DNA of 64,000 nucleotides from VXNE01 sp965116625 (GTDB taxonomy: Bacteria > Pseudomonadota > Gammaproteobacteria > Pseudomonadales > Azotimanducaceae). The translations under genes were made by a program, and so were the position numbers. Of this stretch, positions 52,337 to 61,110 are shown piece after piece. The notes below the pieces were generated by a model. The model was not told the DNA's origin. It worked only from the letters and a program-made list of their open reading frames with translations, and did not search any database. The stretch is from the NCBI GenBank assembly GCA_965116625.1, contig OZ220717.1, positions 868,001-932,000 of the forward strand. The letters run 5' to 3'. The first letter of the stretch is position 1. Each line of letters opens with the position of its first letter.

Positions 52337-54166
52337 TCATCCGTTGGCGCCACCGGTACCGGAATCTCCGGCGGACGAACTGACGTCCTGGAGTATCCTG
52401 TCGAGCAACGCATCCATGTCGCCCTGCAAGCCGGCATGGATCTGTTGACTGGCTTCGATCAGTTCTCTTTCGGTGGCGATCAGGGGCAATCTTTGCCGGA
52501 GCGAGTCGAAGACGCTCGACTCGCCGTTTCCGAAACCGATGAATTGGCGAGCCAGCGGAACCAATTGCGCAGCAACTTCGGCGCCTCCGTCTTGCTCCAG
52601 ATAGTCGATGCTCTTCTCAAGACGATGGGACGCCGTGATGAACCGCTCTTCGCCTTCCCCGATCAGGGTTGGTTCCGTCATGATGATGGCAATGATCAGC
52701 CCCGAAAAGGTACGGAATAGCGAGTTGTAGACCGACGCAAGGTGCCAGTAGCGCATAAATTCGACATCGGACAACGGATTCGAGTCCACCGAGCCATCAT
52801 TTCTGAACTCGCTCCTGCCCGTCAGCATGTAATACAACTGGTTGTCCAAGCTCGTAACGACGGCGGGCTCGAGCTGGTAATCCACGAAATTCCTCAGCTG
52901 CGCCCGCTGACCCGCGGCCGATTGCAGGGCAGCCGCCAGTTCGGGACGGCCGCTGTGGATTCGCTCGACCATGGACTCAAGGCGATCGATCTCCGAGTAC
53001 ATGTGCGCGACCGCGGTGCCGTAGCCTGCATCCCCCAAAGTGTCCAACCCTTGACGCATGCCTGAAACGTGGGCTGCAACAGCGTCGCGAATCGCTGGCA
53101 TTTCGGCAATCGGTGTGTTGGCGGTGGTTTGAACGGACCAATGGAATGCGGCCGCAGCCGCATGTCGATGTACCGCAAGGGCAGCCTGCAGCGCCATTGC
53201 TGCCTCGCTCGTCGTGTCCGTGCGTCCCAAGTCGCCGGTCGCCTGCTCGACAACCGCATCGACTGCTGTTTCAAGCGCGGACGAGACCGTGGTGACCGCG
53301 TCGGCAAGCTGCGCTTCCTGTTCTTCCAGTCGCAAGCGGGTCTTCATCAAATCGATCAGGTTCGTTTCGCCGTACGCGGCGTCCACCAAGTCAACGGCAA
53401 GCGGGACCAACGTCGGATCCAAATCCTGGTGATGGGCATCGGAGAAGCTCTCGACGTTCTCCCGGAGCTGATACATCACCAAGTTCACGTTCTCTTCCAC
53501 GGTGCCGATGAACTCGCTGTCGGGGAGCCGTGTCGCGACTTCCAACGCTATGTAGCCCTGGTCGATTTGCTGCGTCAGCAGCGCCAAGCGTGCATACAGC
53601 AGCAGGTCTTCGACTGAAATGGCACCTGTTCCCCGGGGTTCCTGACGTTCCGTATCGCCGCGGTCCGAAACAATGCGATAGAAGAGATCGTCCTCGCTCG
53701 CAACGGCGGCGGGCAGGAGTTGCCAAGTGGTTGCAGCGATCAGTTCCTCGCGGCTCGTTTGCGAGTCGCGCAGGATTTGCGCTAACTGTGGGCGACCGCG
53801 TTCGAGTTGCTCTGCACCGCGCATCAGCTCAGCCAGCAACTCGTGCATTCGTGCCGCTGCATCGGCGTGATCAGCACGGGTTAGCAAGTCAAGCTGTCGG
53901 CGAGCCGCTGCCGCATCGGCGTCGATGGCCGCCTTGGTCTCCGCCATTGCCTCGGGGGACATGTCCGCACGAGTCCTGGTCGAGGTTGTGTCGACCAATG
54001 ATCTCGCGTGTCGAGCCACTGCCAACGCAGCGGCAGTCGCGCGGATGGCGGAATCTCCGCCTTGCGCAGAATCCGAACTGCCGACGGCCACGGTACCTGC
54101 GGCGATCATGCCGGGCACGGCAAGCATCGCGACGACCAATCGCGACGACACACGCCAACGGGCCAT
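52337..54166 (-). CDS. Large periplasmic, duplicated helical sensor-like protein without output domain
   Basis: 609 residues. One N-terminal membrane segment (LVVAMLAVPGMIAAGTVAV), then mostly helical sequence. Two ~130-residue modules repeat: TATTWQLLPAAVASEDDLFYRIVSDRGD in the first and FVDYQLEPAVVTSLDNQLYYMLTGRSE in the second, each preceded by GRPQL/GRPEL. The sequence looks like the periplasmic sensor part of a histidine kinase or nucleotide cyclase (NIT or TorS-like helical), but no cytoplasmic domain follows. ATG overlaps the binding-protein stop by 1 bp. Confidence 0.6.
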   Translation of the reverse strand: MARWRVSSRLVVAMLAVPGMIAAGTVAVGSSDSAQGGDSAIRATAAALAVARHARSLVDTTSTRTRADMSPEAMAETKAAIDADAAAARRQLDLLTRADHADAAARMHELLAELMRGAEQLERGRPQLAQILRDSQTSREELIAATTWQLLPAAVASEDDLFYRIVSDRGDTERQEPRGTGAISVEDLLLYARLALLTQQIDQGYIALEVATRLPDSEFIGTVEENVNLVMYQLRENVESFSDAHHQDLDPTLVPLAVDLVDAAYGETNLIDLMKTRLRLEEQEAQLADAVTTVSSALETAVDAVVEQATGDLGRTDTTSEAAMALQAALAVHRHAAAAAFHWSVQTTANTPIAEMPAIRDAVAAHVSGMRQGLDTLGDAGYGTAVAHMYSEIDRLESMVERIHSGRPELAAALQSAAGQRAQLRNFVDYQLEPAVVTSLDNQLYYMLTGRSEFRNDGSVDSNPLSDVEFMRYWHLASVYNSLFRTFSGLIIAIIMTEPTLIGEGEERFITASHRLEKSIDYLEQDGGAEVAAQLVPLARQFIGFGNGESSVFDSLRQRLPLIATERELIEASQQIHAGLQGDMDALLDRILQDVSSSAGDSGTGGANG

Positions 54167-55437
54167 TACGGAGTCTCTTCGAGATTGGCCACCGGCACGA
54201 ATCTGCCGAGTTCGTCGATCACTGTCATGATCACCTCGTCGGAGCCTTGGTTGTCGCCGGGGCCGTACTGCAGACTTACACCGGAAAGATCGATGGATTG
54301 CGACGTTTGAAGGGCATCCAGGAAGCAATCGCGGGTCAGATCTGCACATGCTTCGAGTCCGACGATGGCCAATCGACCAGCCATGTATCCCTCAAGGGAG
54401 ACAAACCCGGGCTCGGCATTGGCTTGAAACGAGCTGAGTGCGGCGAGGTATTCCGCTACGACGGGCGCGTCAGCGTCATCGGGTGCCGGCACGACCTGCG
54501 TGATGAAGACACCGGCGGCTTGATCCCCCAGCTCACCTGCCAACGCATTACTCCCGACGAACGAGACTGCCAGGAATACGGCGTCGATGTCTTTGCGAAG
54601 CAGAGAAATCGCCTTCGCCACCGGCTGATAGGCGCCAATCATGATGACGGCTTCCGGATTCGCGGCTGCGATATGGAACACGGCAGCCTTGACCGCGCTC
54701 GAGTTGCGCTCGTAATACCATGTCGCAACGGGTTCAAGTCCACGCCGCTCCAGAGCGTCAAGCACCCCGCTCAAGCCTGATTGGCCGTAGGAGTCGTTCT
54801 GGTACATGACGGCAACTCTCGTCACGCCAAGATCCTCCGTAAGGCGCTCGACCATGTGCTCGGTCTCCTGCGCATACGACGCGCGCAGATTCACAACCGA
54901 GGCCAATTCAGGATTTCGAAGAAAGCCGGCACCGGTGAACGGCGCCAGGAAAGGCACCGCTTCGGCATCGACCAGGCGGGCAGCGGACCGCGATGTCGGT
55001 GTTCCCACCGCTCCGATCAGCCCGAACACCTGCTCTTTCGTGATCAGATCTCGTGTGTTCGCGTAGGCGAAGCCTGGTTCGTACCTGTCATCCATGGTGA
55101 CCAGTTCGAGCACGCGGCCATGCACACCGCCGGCCTGGTTCTGTTCGTGGAATGCTGCTTCGATGCCCGTGCGCATGGCGTGTCCCAATGCTTGCGCAGG
55201 GCCGCTGAAGGCGGCCGACTGCCCGAATACGACGCGGTCGTCGAAGACACCGGGATTTGCCTGCCCTTCAAACCCCGAGCCCGAAATCCTTGGGGACGTT
55301 TCCGGCGAATTTGCCGTCGGATCGTCGCCCGGCGCCTCGCCCGAACAGGCCGGCATCAGAACAAGCACCAAGCCCGTGGCAAGAGCCGCGAGCGCCGCTC
55401 TCCGGGGGGACGGCAGATCGGCTCGAGAATAGGTCAT
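54166..55437 (-). CDS. Branched-chain amino-acid-type substrate-binding lipoprotein (Peripla_BP_6)
   Basis: Type I periplasmic binding protein. Signal with lipobox LMPAC (about residue 31), then VVFGQSAAFSGPAQALGHAMRTGIEAAFHEQNQAGGVHGRVLELVTMDDRYEP and GLIGAVGTPTSRSA. LVATWYYERNSSAVKAAV and EGYMAGRLAIVGLE are typical later motifs. ATG 55437 gives 423 residues. Overlaps the sensor-like gene by 1 bp. No ABC permease or ATPase is adjacent, so it may be a sensing partner rather than a transporter component. Confidence 0.82.
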   Translation of the reverse strand: MTYSRADLPSPRRAALAALATGLVLVLMPACSGEAPGDDPTANSPETSPRISGSGFEGQANPGVFDDRVVFGQSAAFSGPAQALGHAMRTGIEAAFHEQNQAGGVHGRVLELVTMDDRYEPGFAYANTRDLITKEQVFGLIGAVGTPTSRSAARLVDAEAVPFLAPFTGAGFLRNPELASVVNLRASYAQETEHMVERLTEDLGVTRVAVMYQNDSYGQSGLSGVLDALERRGLEPVATWYYERNSSAVKAAVFHIAAANPEAVIMIGAYQPVAKAISLLRKDIDAVFLAVSFVGSNALAGELGDQAAGVFITQVVPAPDDADAPVVAEYLAALSSFQANAEPGFVSLEGYMAGRLAIVGLEACADLTRDCFLDALQTSQSIDLSGVSLQYGPGDNQGSDEVIMTVIDELGRFVPVANLEETP

Positions 55438-55538
55438 GAAGTGTCGTTTCCTCTCAAAGGCAGCGAGGCGTGCGCAGACGCCTTTCGCCGCCCGTGGCTG
55501 GAAGCCGACCAACCTATTGGCCCCATGCGGGTGTGTCA

Positions 55539-55554
55539 AGAATGTGTGCTGGCA
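55539..55554. repeat. Left 16-bp target-site duplication of the IS
   Basis: AGAATGTGTGCTGGCA, repeated exactly at 57081-57096. Long duplications are known for the IS1202 group. Confidence 0.85.
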
Positions 55555-57080
55555 TGTCAACGCAAAGTAGAAGTGTCCCCTTTTCTCCAAAGTAGAAATG
55601 TCCCCTTGGCGTTCGGGTCGAGGATTGCGGGTTCTGGGCAGCCGTTGGCTTTGCCGGGTGGCCGCGCGCGAAGGGAGCGGAGCGACCGAAGAGCGCGGCG
55701 GCGCCGCCGTCATCCGGCGGCCACGTCCGCCTCGGGCTTGAGCGGTCGCCGCCAGGGATGATCCGGCGGCGGCTTCCACGCCGGTCGCGACCGCTGCTCC
55801 GCCTTCGCCCGCTCGACCCGCAGGCGCACCGTCTTCTCGTCCTCCACCGGCGCCGGCGGTTCGCCTTCGGCCAGCAGCCGGACCGGCAGTTCGCGGCCGT
55901 CGCGCAGCACCGTCACCGCGCCGTCGAAGCCCTTGCACACCGTCACCGCGGCGCCACGCAGGCGATGGCCCTTGCCGCGTCCCGTCACCTGGTACAGCCG
56001 GCCCTCGAAGCTGATCGCCAGGTTCTTCGTCAGCTTGCGCGCGTGCTGCTCGCACAGGATCAGATCCAGCTCCCCGGCGTCGTGCAGCACCTCCCGGTGC
56101 GCGTCTTGCGCGGCGCGCGGCGCCACCGCGAAGCGCCGGTTGAAGTCCGCCATGAACTCCGGCAGGTAGGCGTTGGCCGCCGCCATGTCGCCGATCCCGC
56201 GCAGCCGCATCTCCTTCACCAGCCGGTCCTGCAGCGTCCGGTTGGCGCGCTCCACGCGCCCCTTCGCCTGCGGGCTGTGCGCGTGGATCGACGCGATATC
56301 CAGCGTCCGCAGCGCCCGCCCGAACTGCGTCAGCTCGCCCTCCCGGTCGCGGCGGTTGACTCGGAACACCCCGTAGCGGTCCGAGTAGTACGCCACCGGC
56401 CGGCCGTGCGCCTCGAGATGCGCGCGCGTGGTCCGCATGTACGCCTCGGTCGTCTCCTTCGCGAAGAACCCCGTCGCCAGCAGCCGCGTCGTCGCGTCGT
56501 CCACGTACACGATCAGCGTGCAGGCCGGCCCGCGCCCCTCGAACCAGTCGTGCGGAGAACCGTCGATCTGCACCAGGTCCCCCACGCACTCCCGCCGCGG
56601 ACGGCTCGGATGCGACCGCGGCTCCCGGCGCGCCTTCGACCGCCACAACCCATCCGCCATCATCCACTGCCGAAGCGTCTCCGCCGACAGCCGGCAGCCG
56701 TGATCCTCCACCAGCTTCTCGCGCGCGAACGTCGGACCGAAGTCCCAGTAGCGCTCCCGCACCAACTCCAGAACCTCGCGTCGCACCGCCGCGTCGATCG
56801 CGTTGTTCGAGCGCTTGCCGCGATGACCCGACACCAGCCCCGCCGCGCCGCGTTCCCGGTAGCGCGCCGCCAGACGCTTCACCTGGCGCACGCTCAGCCT
56901 CAGCCGCTCCGCCGCCTCGCGCTGCTTCAGCCGCTTCTCAACCACCTGCCGGATCACGCCGGCGCGATCCGCCTCCCGCATGCTCAGTCGCACCTCCCCG
57001 CTCGACAAAACGCCCCCTCGATCTCGAAAAAGGGGACACTTTAACTTTGCACAAAGGGGACATTACGGCTTTGGCCTAAC
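55555..57080. mobile_element. ISNCY (IS1202-like) insertion sequence, complete
   Basis: Flanked by exact 16-bp duplications. Both ends carry imperfect inverted repeats (GTNANNNCAAAG...TGTCCCC), and each end has two 20-bp copies of CAAAGTAGAARTGTCCCCTT-like sequence: 55563-55582 and 55588-55607 at the left, 57030-57049 and 57054-57073 inverted at the right. One transposase gene. It lies about 120 bp upstream of the binding-protein start, so it may affect that promoter. Confidence 0.9.
55710..57008 (-). CDS. ISNCY/IS1202-type DDE transposase
   Basis: 432 residues: N-terminal helix-turn-helix (LRLSVRQVKRLAARYRERGAAGL), then DDE core with LVQIDGSPHDW (first Asp), AYYSDRYGVFRVN (second Asp) and KGRVERANRTLQDRLV (Glu), and a C-terminal domain typical of the group. 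The frame is intact, so the element may still be mobile. Confidence 0.93.
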   Translation of the reverse strand: MSSGEVRLSMREADRAGVIRQVVEKRLKQREAAERLRLSVRQVKRLAARYRERGAAGLVSGHRGKRSNNAIDAAVRREVLELVRERYWDFGPTFAREKLVEDHGCRLSAETLRQWMMADGLWRSKARREPRSHPSRPRRECVGDLVQIDGSPHDWFEGRGPACTLIVYVDDATTRLLATGFFAKETTEAYMRTTRAHLEAHGRPVAYYSDRYGVFRVNRRDREGELTQFGRALRTLDIASIHAHSPQAKGRVERANRTLQDRLVKEMRLRGIGDMAAANAYLPEFMADFNRRFAVAPRAAQDAHREVLHDAGELDLILCEQHARKLTKNLAISFEGRLYQVTGRGKGHRLRGAAVTVCKGFDGAVTVLRDGRELPVRLLAEGEPPAPVEDEKTVRLRVERAKAEQRSRPAWKPPPDHPWRRPLKPEADVAAG

Positions 57081-57096
57081 AGAATGTGTGCTGGCA
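57081..57096. repeat. Right 16-bp target-site duplication of the IS
   Basis: Same sequence as 55539-55554. Confidence 0.85.
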
Positions 57097-57311
57097 ACAA
57101 ATGGAAGTGTCCGGTTCTAGAACAAAAAATCTGTCCGGCCTGTCTCGGGGCCGCGCGGGCTGGGGCCCGCACAGGGAAATCCTTCACCCTGCGAGTGCCG
57201 TGTTTCGGCCCGTCCAAGCCAGCCTACGACTCTGCGCCTTGATCGGCACTTGCGGACAGCGCATGAATTCGGACCGATTGGAAGGGAAGGTGGGGTCGCG
57301 GTCTGGACTCG
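57097..57311. other. Intergenic region between IS and BpsA-like gene
   Basis: No gene seen. AAGTGTCCGG and CTGTCCGG near 57105-57140 resemble IS-end sequence and may be a relic of another insertion. The rest is GC-rich without clear structure. Confidence 0.4.
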
Positions 57312-57365
57312 CCTGGACGATTTATTAGTCCAGGGTCAGCGCCTAGAATACGAGCATGACCCTGG
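57312..57365 (+). promoter_or_regulatory. Compact promoter with nested dyads, probably leaderless
   Basis: CCTGGAC-N9-GTCCAGG (57312-57334) spans the expected -35 (TTTATT 57321-57326), with a 17-bp spacer to -10 TAGAAT (57344-57349). ATG 57356 lies seven bases after the -10. A second dyad CCAGGGTC (57330-57337) / GACCCTGG (57358-57365) brackets the -10 and start codon. No Shine-Dalgarno sequence is evident. Confidence 0.6.
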
Positions 57366-59065
57366 GAGACCATGACGATGCATCCGTCAACGCCTCAGAC
57401 CCGGTGGGTGCACAAGCCATTCAAGAGATACTGAGCGCCGCGGGCATAAATGGTCGTCGCCTGCGACACCTGTTGAGCATGCTCATTGAGCGTCCCATGT
57501 CTTTTGACACGCTGGTACGTGAATCCGCGGTAGAGCATCGTACGGCCAGTTCTCTCGTCAATGCTCTGGGCGACGACCTGGTTAGTACGGCAGATGGCCG
57601 ACTGCAGATTGTCCACGAACGGGCTGATCAATACAGGGAACTGATCAACCACCGTCAACTCTTCTCTACTACACCTGACGATCCACTCGGACGAATGCTC
57701 GACGCGCATTCCCCTGTTGTTGCGAAGCTGGCCTGGCTCATTGAAAAGGCGCCTGCATCAAGGAAATCACTGGATCATGTATCTGCCACGGCTGAGACCG
57801 CAGTGCGCCGTGCGCTATGGTTGGAGTGCACTTTCGATCTCGACAATGCCCGGGTTCTTTGTCTTGGCGATCACGACCTGACATCCGTCGCGATTGCCGA
57901 AGTAAACCCTCGCACCGCCGTCACGGTAGTCGACGTCGATGACGATATCCTGGGGTATATCGACTCCATGGCGTACGCCTCCATTCGATGCCTGTGGTCC
58001 GACTTCCGATACGGGCTCGCTCCGCTCGCCGAAGGATGGGCCGACCTCGTCTTTACCGATCCGCCGTACACACCCGAGGGCGTAAGACTCTTTCTTGGTA
58101 GAGGCGTACAGGGGCTACGGAAAAGCGAATTGGCGCAGTTGGTAATGGCGTACGGATTCAGCGATATGCGCCCCGATCTGGGATTGAAAGTGCAACGGGC
58201 TGCTGCAAGCCTTCATCTAACGTTCGATACAATATTGCCTGGATTCAACAGCTACCACGGCGCACAGGCCGTGGGCAGCAGAAGCAGCATTTATGTGCTG
58301 CGACCAACCTCTCGAACTTGGCGTGCTGCCTATACGAAAGGCAAGTCCACGACGAATATCTACACGCAGGGATCGCAGTCCGTCGAACGAGAGCCGGAAG
58401 ATGTAACGCCCGAAGTAGAGACCGCGGTCACACGCTCCGCGGCGACTTCGAACGGGCGTTCGGTCAAGATGGTCGGTGCAGGATGGCCTTCAAAGGAGGC
58501 TGCTTCACTCAAGGCAGTTCTTTTGGGACAGTTGGGTTCGCCCTCCCGTGTAGCAGTAAACCTCATCAGCGACCCCGGTGGTTGGCTGTTTCGTCTGCTA
58601 CTCGCCGTCAACGCTACACGCCTCGCTATCCTGGTCTCGAACAACCACCCGGCGATAACCAATGAGAAAGCCCAGAAAAACCTGCAGGCGCTCGTGGCTT
58701 CGAAATACAAACTAAAGCTGTGCAGGAGCACGCCGAACTCCCGCTATGCCATTGTTGAGGCGGACGTTATTGACGAAGGGGATCTGGATCTGGGCGAACG
58801 GGTGGTCCGCGGCATTCTTGACCGTGCTCACGGAAAGGTACGGAACACTTGGCGAGAGTCGATGATTCGAGCGGCTGGCACAACCGACAGGGTGCTGACA
58901 AAAAACGAGGCGCGCGAACTAATTGAGGCGTCGGGAGTTGCACAGGAGGTCCTCGCCAGCCAACTCCTCGCCCTGCCTCGGGATGCGATCGAGAGTCTCA
59001 TCCGCCAGATAACTGGATCAGTTCCGCGCGGCGGAAATCGCTCTCAGAGTGAACATAAGAACTGA
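57356..59065 (+). CDS. Branched-chain polyamine synthase-like (BpsA/DUF43) protein with C-terminal extension
   Basis: Residues 30-90 form a winged-helix-like domain (LRHLLSMLIERPMSFDTLVRESAVEHRTASSLVNAL). Residues 140-320 follow the BpsA fold: HVSATAETAVRRA, CLGDHDLTSVAIA (171-180), VVDVDDDIL (191-199), DLVFTDPPYTPEGVRLFLGRGVQGL (230-254) and DTILPGFNSYHGAQ. DPPYT and GxDDL are the aminopropyltransferase signatures. Residues 322-569 are an unrecognised extension. BpsA proteins make branched polyamines in thermophiles; a mesophile with LPS-type genes is an odd host. Base composition looks lower in GC than neighbours, hinting at transfer. Activity on polyamines is inferred. Confidence 0.75.
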   Translation: MTLGDHDDASVNASDPVGAQAIQEILSAAGINGRRLRHLLSMLIERPMSFDTLVRESAVEHRTASSLVNALGDDLVSTADGRLQIVHERADQYRELINHRQLFSTTPDDPLGRMLDAHSPVVAKLAWLIEKAPASRKSLDHVSATAETAVRRALWLECTFDLDNARVLCLGDHDLTSVAIAEVNPRTAVTVVDVDDDILGYIDSMAYASIRCLWSDFRYGLAPLAEGWADLVFTDPPYTPEGVRLFLGRGVQGLRKSELAQLVMAYGFSDMRPDLGLKVQRAAASLHLTFDTILPGFNSYHGAQAVGSRSSIYVLRPTSRTWRAAYTKGKSTTNIYTQGSQSVEREPEDVTPEVETAVTRSAATSNGRSVKMVGAGWPSKEAASLKAVLLGQLGSPSRVAVNLISDPGGWLFRLLLAVNATRLAILVSNNHPAITNEKAQKNLQALVASKYKLKLCRSTPNSRYAIVEADVIDEGDLDLGERVVRGILDRAHGKVRNTWRESMIRAAGTTDRVLTKNEARELIEASGVAQEVLASQLLALPRDAIESLIRQITGSVPRGGNRSQSEHKN

Positions 59066-59240
59066 CGGGATATCGTGTAGCGCGATGCGAGCAAGGCTAC
59101 GGAGCGTGGTCCAATGAGAACATGATGCTGAACGAAGGTGGTGTAAGTGTTCTGTTCAGCGGTAATGCCGCCGAAGTGTCGGAACGCCCTCTGGATGCCA
59201 TCGAACCACGCCGACTGCCGCTCGTGCAGGTGACTTGACA

Positions 59241-59651
59241 ATGCCTGTTCCAATAACCGGCCTGTACGCGGCCCTGCTGGCAGTGGTCATGCTGACGCTC
59301 ATGGTGCGGGTCGCCCGCATGCGCGTGCGCACCGGAGTGTCGATCCTCCATGGCGACGACATGAACCTCGCCCGCGCGGTACGCCAGCACGGGAACTTCA
59401 TCGAGGCGGTTCCGTTGGCGCTCATTCTCATGGCGCTGGTTGAGGCAAACGGCGCCAACAGCATCTTGCTGCACACCAACGGAATTGTGCTGCTGGTCGC
59501 CCGCATCGCGCATCCCTTCGGCCTCACTATCCATGGCGTCGAACATCCGTTGCGGGCCGTTGGTGTGGTCGGCACACTCCTGGTGACATTGGTTCTGGCC
59601 GGGGTGGCGCTGTGGCAGGCTGTTTCGGCGACCTTATGGGCTGGGCCGTAG
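59241..59651 (+). CDS. MAPEG-family membrane protein
   Basis: 136 residues, four hydrophobic segments. The MAPEG (microsomal glutathione transferase-like) signature is seen in RVRTGVSILHGDDMNLARAVRQHGNFIEAVPLALILMALVEANG. ATG 59241 chosen; two codons upstream is a TTG. Function probably in detoxification or eicosanoid-like chemistry; not certain. Confidence 0.8.
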   Translation: MPVPITGLYAALLAVVMLTLMVRVARMRVRTGVSILHGDDMNLARAVRQHGNFIEAVPLALILMALVEANGANSILLHTNGIVLLVARIAHPFGLTIHGVEHPLRAVGVVGTLLVTLVLAGVALWQAVSATLWAGP

Positions 59652-59681
59652 AACGGAACCCAGGGCCGATCAAGGCGCAGG

Positions 59682-60389
59682 TCAGATAGGGGACTCTCGA
59701 CCATCGGGCCAACACGATGGCCTGGGCGCTTTGCCCGCAGCGGCTCGCCCGCGTGCTTGCACCTGGCACGAGAATTCCCCTTCTGCACCGGCGATCGTGT
59801 GCTTCTCGATGATGGGACCGATGATCTCGTTCCATCGGTCCGTAGCACGGCGCCAAGTCCCCTCGCTGAAGTGCGTCATGATGTAGTTTTCGTGCGGATA
59901 GTAGATGTAGCCGGCAGACCCGCCGGGATCCATTCCGTACAACACGAAGAAGGCGTGCCTGGATTCCGGCGTCCACCCGACCCGAAATTTCACTTCGATG
60001 CGTTGCAGACCGTTGGGAAGATCGTCGACGACGCCAGCGTCCCAGTCCACGATACTCTTCTCTGATCCGTCCGGGCGCATGAAGTCAGTCATGTTGGTGC
60101 CGGGGCCCACCCAGGGACTCAATCGTTCGAGGATGGATGGATCGGTGATCTGAATGGGCTGTTCCAGGCCGTGGCCGCGAAGCTCGATCCAGAGACTCTC
60201 GGGGGTGGTGCCGGGGCCCTCCCAGCGACTCGATCGTTCGAAGATGGATGGATCGGTGATCTCGATGGGCTGTTCCAGGCCATCGCCGCGAAGCTCGATG
60301 GCGAATACCGGTCCCCAGCCACCGGCCATGGCTGATTGGCTGGAGCAAGCCAGGAACATGTAGATGAAGAAAGTCGAAAGCCGTCTCAT
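59682..60389 (-). CDS. Secreted protein with a 37-residue internal duplication
   Basis: 235 residues with signal peptide (LSTFFIYMFLACSSQSAMA). Residues 31-67 and 68-104 repeat IELRG-GLEQPI-ITDPSI-ER-S-W-GPGT. The rest includes VVDDLPNGLQRIEVKFRVGWTPESRHAFFVLYGMDPGG. No family recognised. Confidence 0.65.
   Translation of the reverse strand: MRRLSTFFIYMFLACSSQSAMAGGWGPVFAIELRGDGLEQPIEITDPSIFERSSRWEGPGTTPESLWIELRGHGLEQPIQITDPSILERLSPWVGPGTNMTDFMRPDGSEKSIVDWDAGVVDDLPNGLQRIEVKFRVGWTPESRHAFFVLYGMDPGGSAGYIYYPHENYIMTHFSEGTWRRATDRWNEIIGPIIEKHTIAGAEGEFSCQVQARGRAAAGKAPRPSCWPDGRESPI
60078..60299. repeat. 111-bp tandem duplication within the secreted-protein gene
   Basis: Units 60189-60299 and 60078-60188 are highly similar, in frame (37 codons each). 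Confidence 0.8.
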
Positions 60390-60498
60390 AGCGCCTCACT
60401 CCCGGAAGGGATGAAGTCTCCTCTGTCGCAGTCTTCTCCACCGTGGGGTGTAGTGCAAGGTGTCACGGTTTCCCCATCATTACGTGGGGATCGACTTG

Positions 60499-60981
60499 CT
60501 ACCCGCCAAGAAGCTGTGCGTAGGTTTTCCGCTCCTGCCCGTTGAGGACGACGCAACGCTCACCCAAGAATCCGTTTTCCATCGTCAATGTGGCGAGAAG
60601 CGCTGGGCGTGAGCACAGTGGTGGACACGCCGGCTCGTGTTCGATCACCGGACACTCCGCGGCTGTCATCTCGTGGGTCAACTGCACTTGGCGGATCGAG
60701 GCTGATTTGATGGCTCTGATCAGCTCGAGGTTGTTATGGGGTATTGGCGTCAGGAACGCCCCCGCCCCCAGGAACAATGTCGCGGTGGCGTCTTTCTTTC
60801 CGTACCCCTTGGATTGGAGTGACAGTGCACAGAAGTCGTCGGTCTTTCTGATTTCGACGGCCAGGCCGTCGCAGTCAAGTCCTTCGAGCTCTGCTGGCAG
60901 CAATGGATGCATACGGCCAAGGCTCGCGGTAGCACACCCCTGCAACACGATTAACCCAGCGATAATAACGATTAGCTTCAT
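60499..60981 (-). CDS. Lipoprotein of unknown function
   Basis: 160 residues with lipobox LQGC (Cys16). Contains LDCDGLAVEIRK, GKKDATATLFLGAGAFLTPIPHNNLELIRAIKSASIRQVQLTHEM and several cysteines. The general plan resembles the lipoprotein at 8370. No known family. Confidence 0.7.
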   Translation of the reverse strand: MKLIVIIAGLIVLQGCATASLGRMHPLLPAELEGLDCDGLAVEIRKTDDFCALSLQSKGYGKKDATATLFLGAGAFLTPIPHNNLELIRAIKSASIRQVQLTHEMTAAECPVIEHEPACPPLCSRPALLATLTMENGFLGERCVVLNGQERKTYAQLLGG

Positions 60982-61110
60982 ATCTCTCTCCAGTTGACGC
61001 GCAATCGCACCTTGTCGCAGCGACGAGGCAACACCAACCGCCGTGCGGCGTACCGCGCATTGGTTTAGACCACTTCGGAGGGAGGCAGTTCTCTGGCGGC
61101 ACTTCGCTGG

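Noticed and set aside
55438..56667. Upstream part of the 833-residue minus frame that includes the binding protein
   Set aside because: Out-of-frame reading of the IS; binding protein starts at 55437 with a lipoprotein signal.
55758..57044. 428-residue plus-strand frame opposite the transposase
   Set aside because: Arg/Pro/His-rich shadow of the transposase codons.
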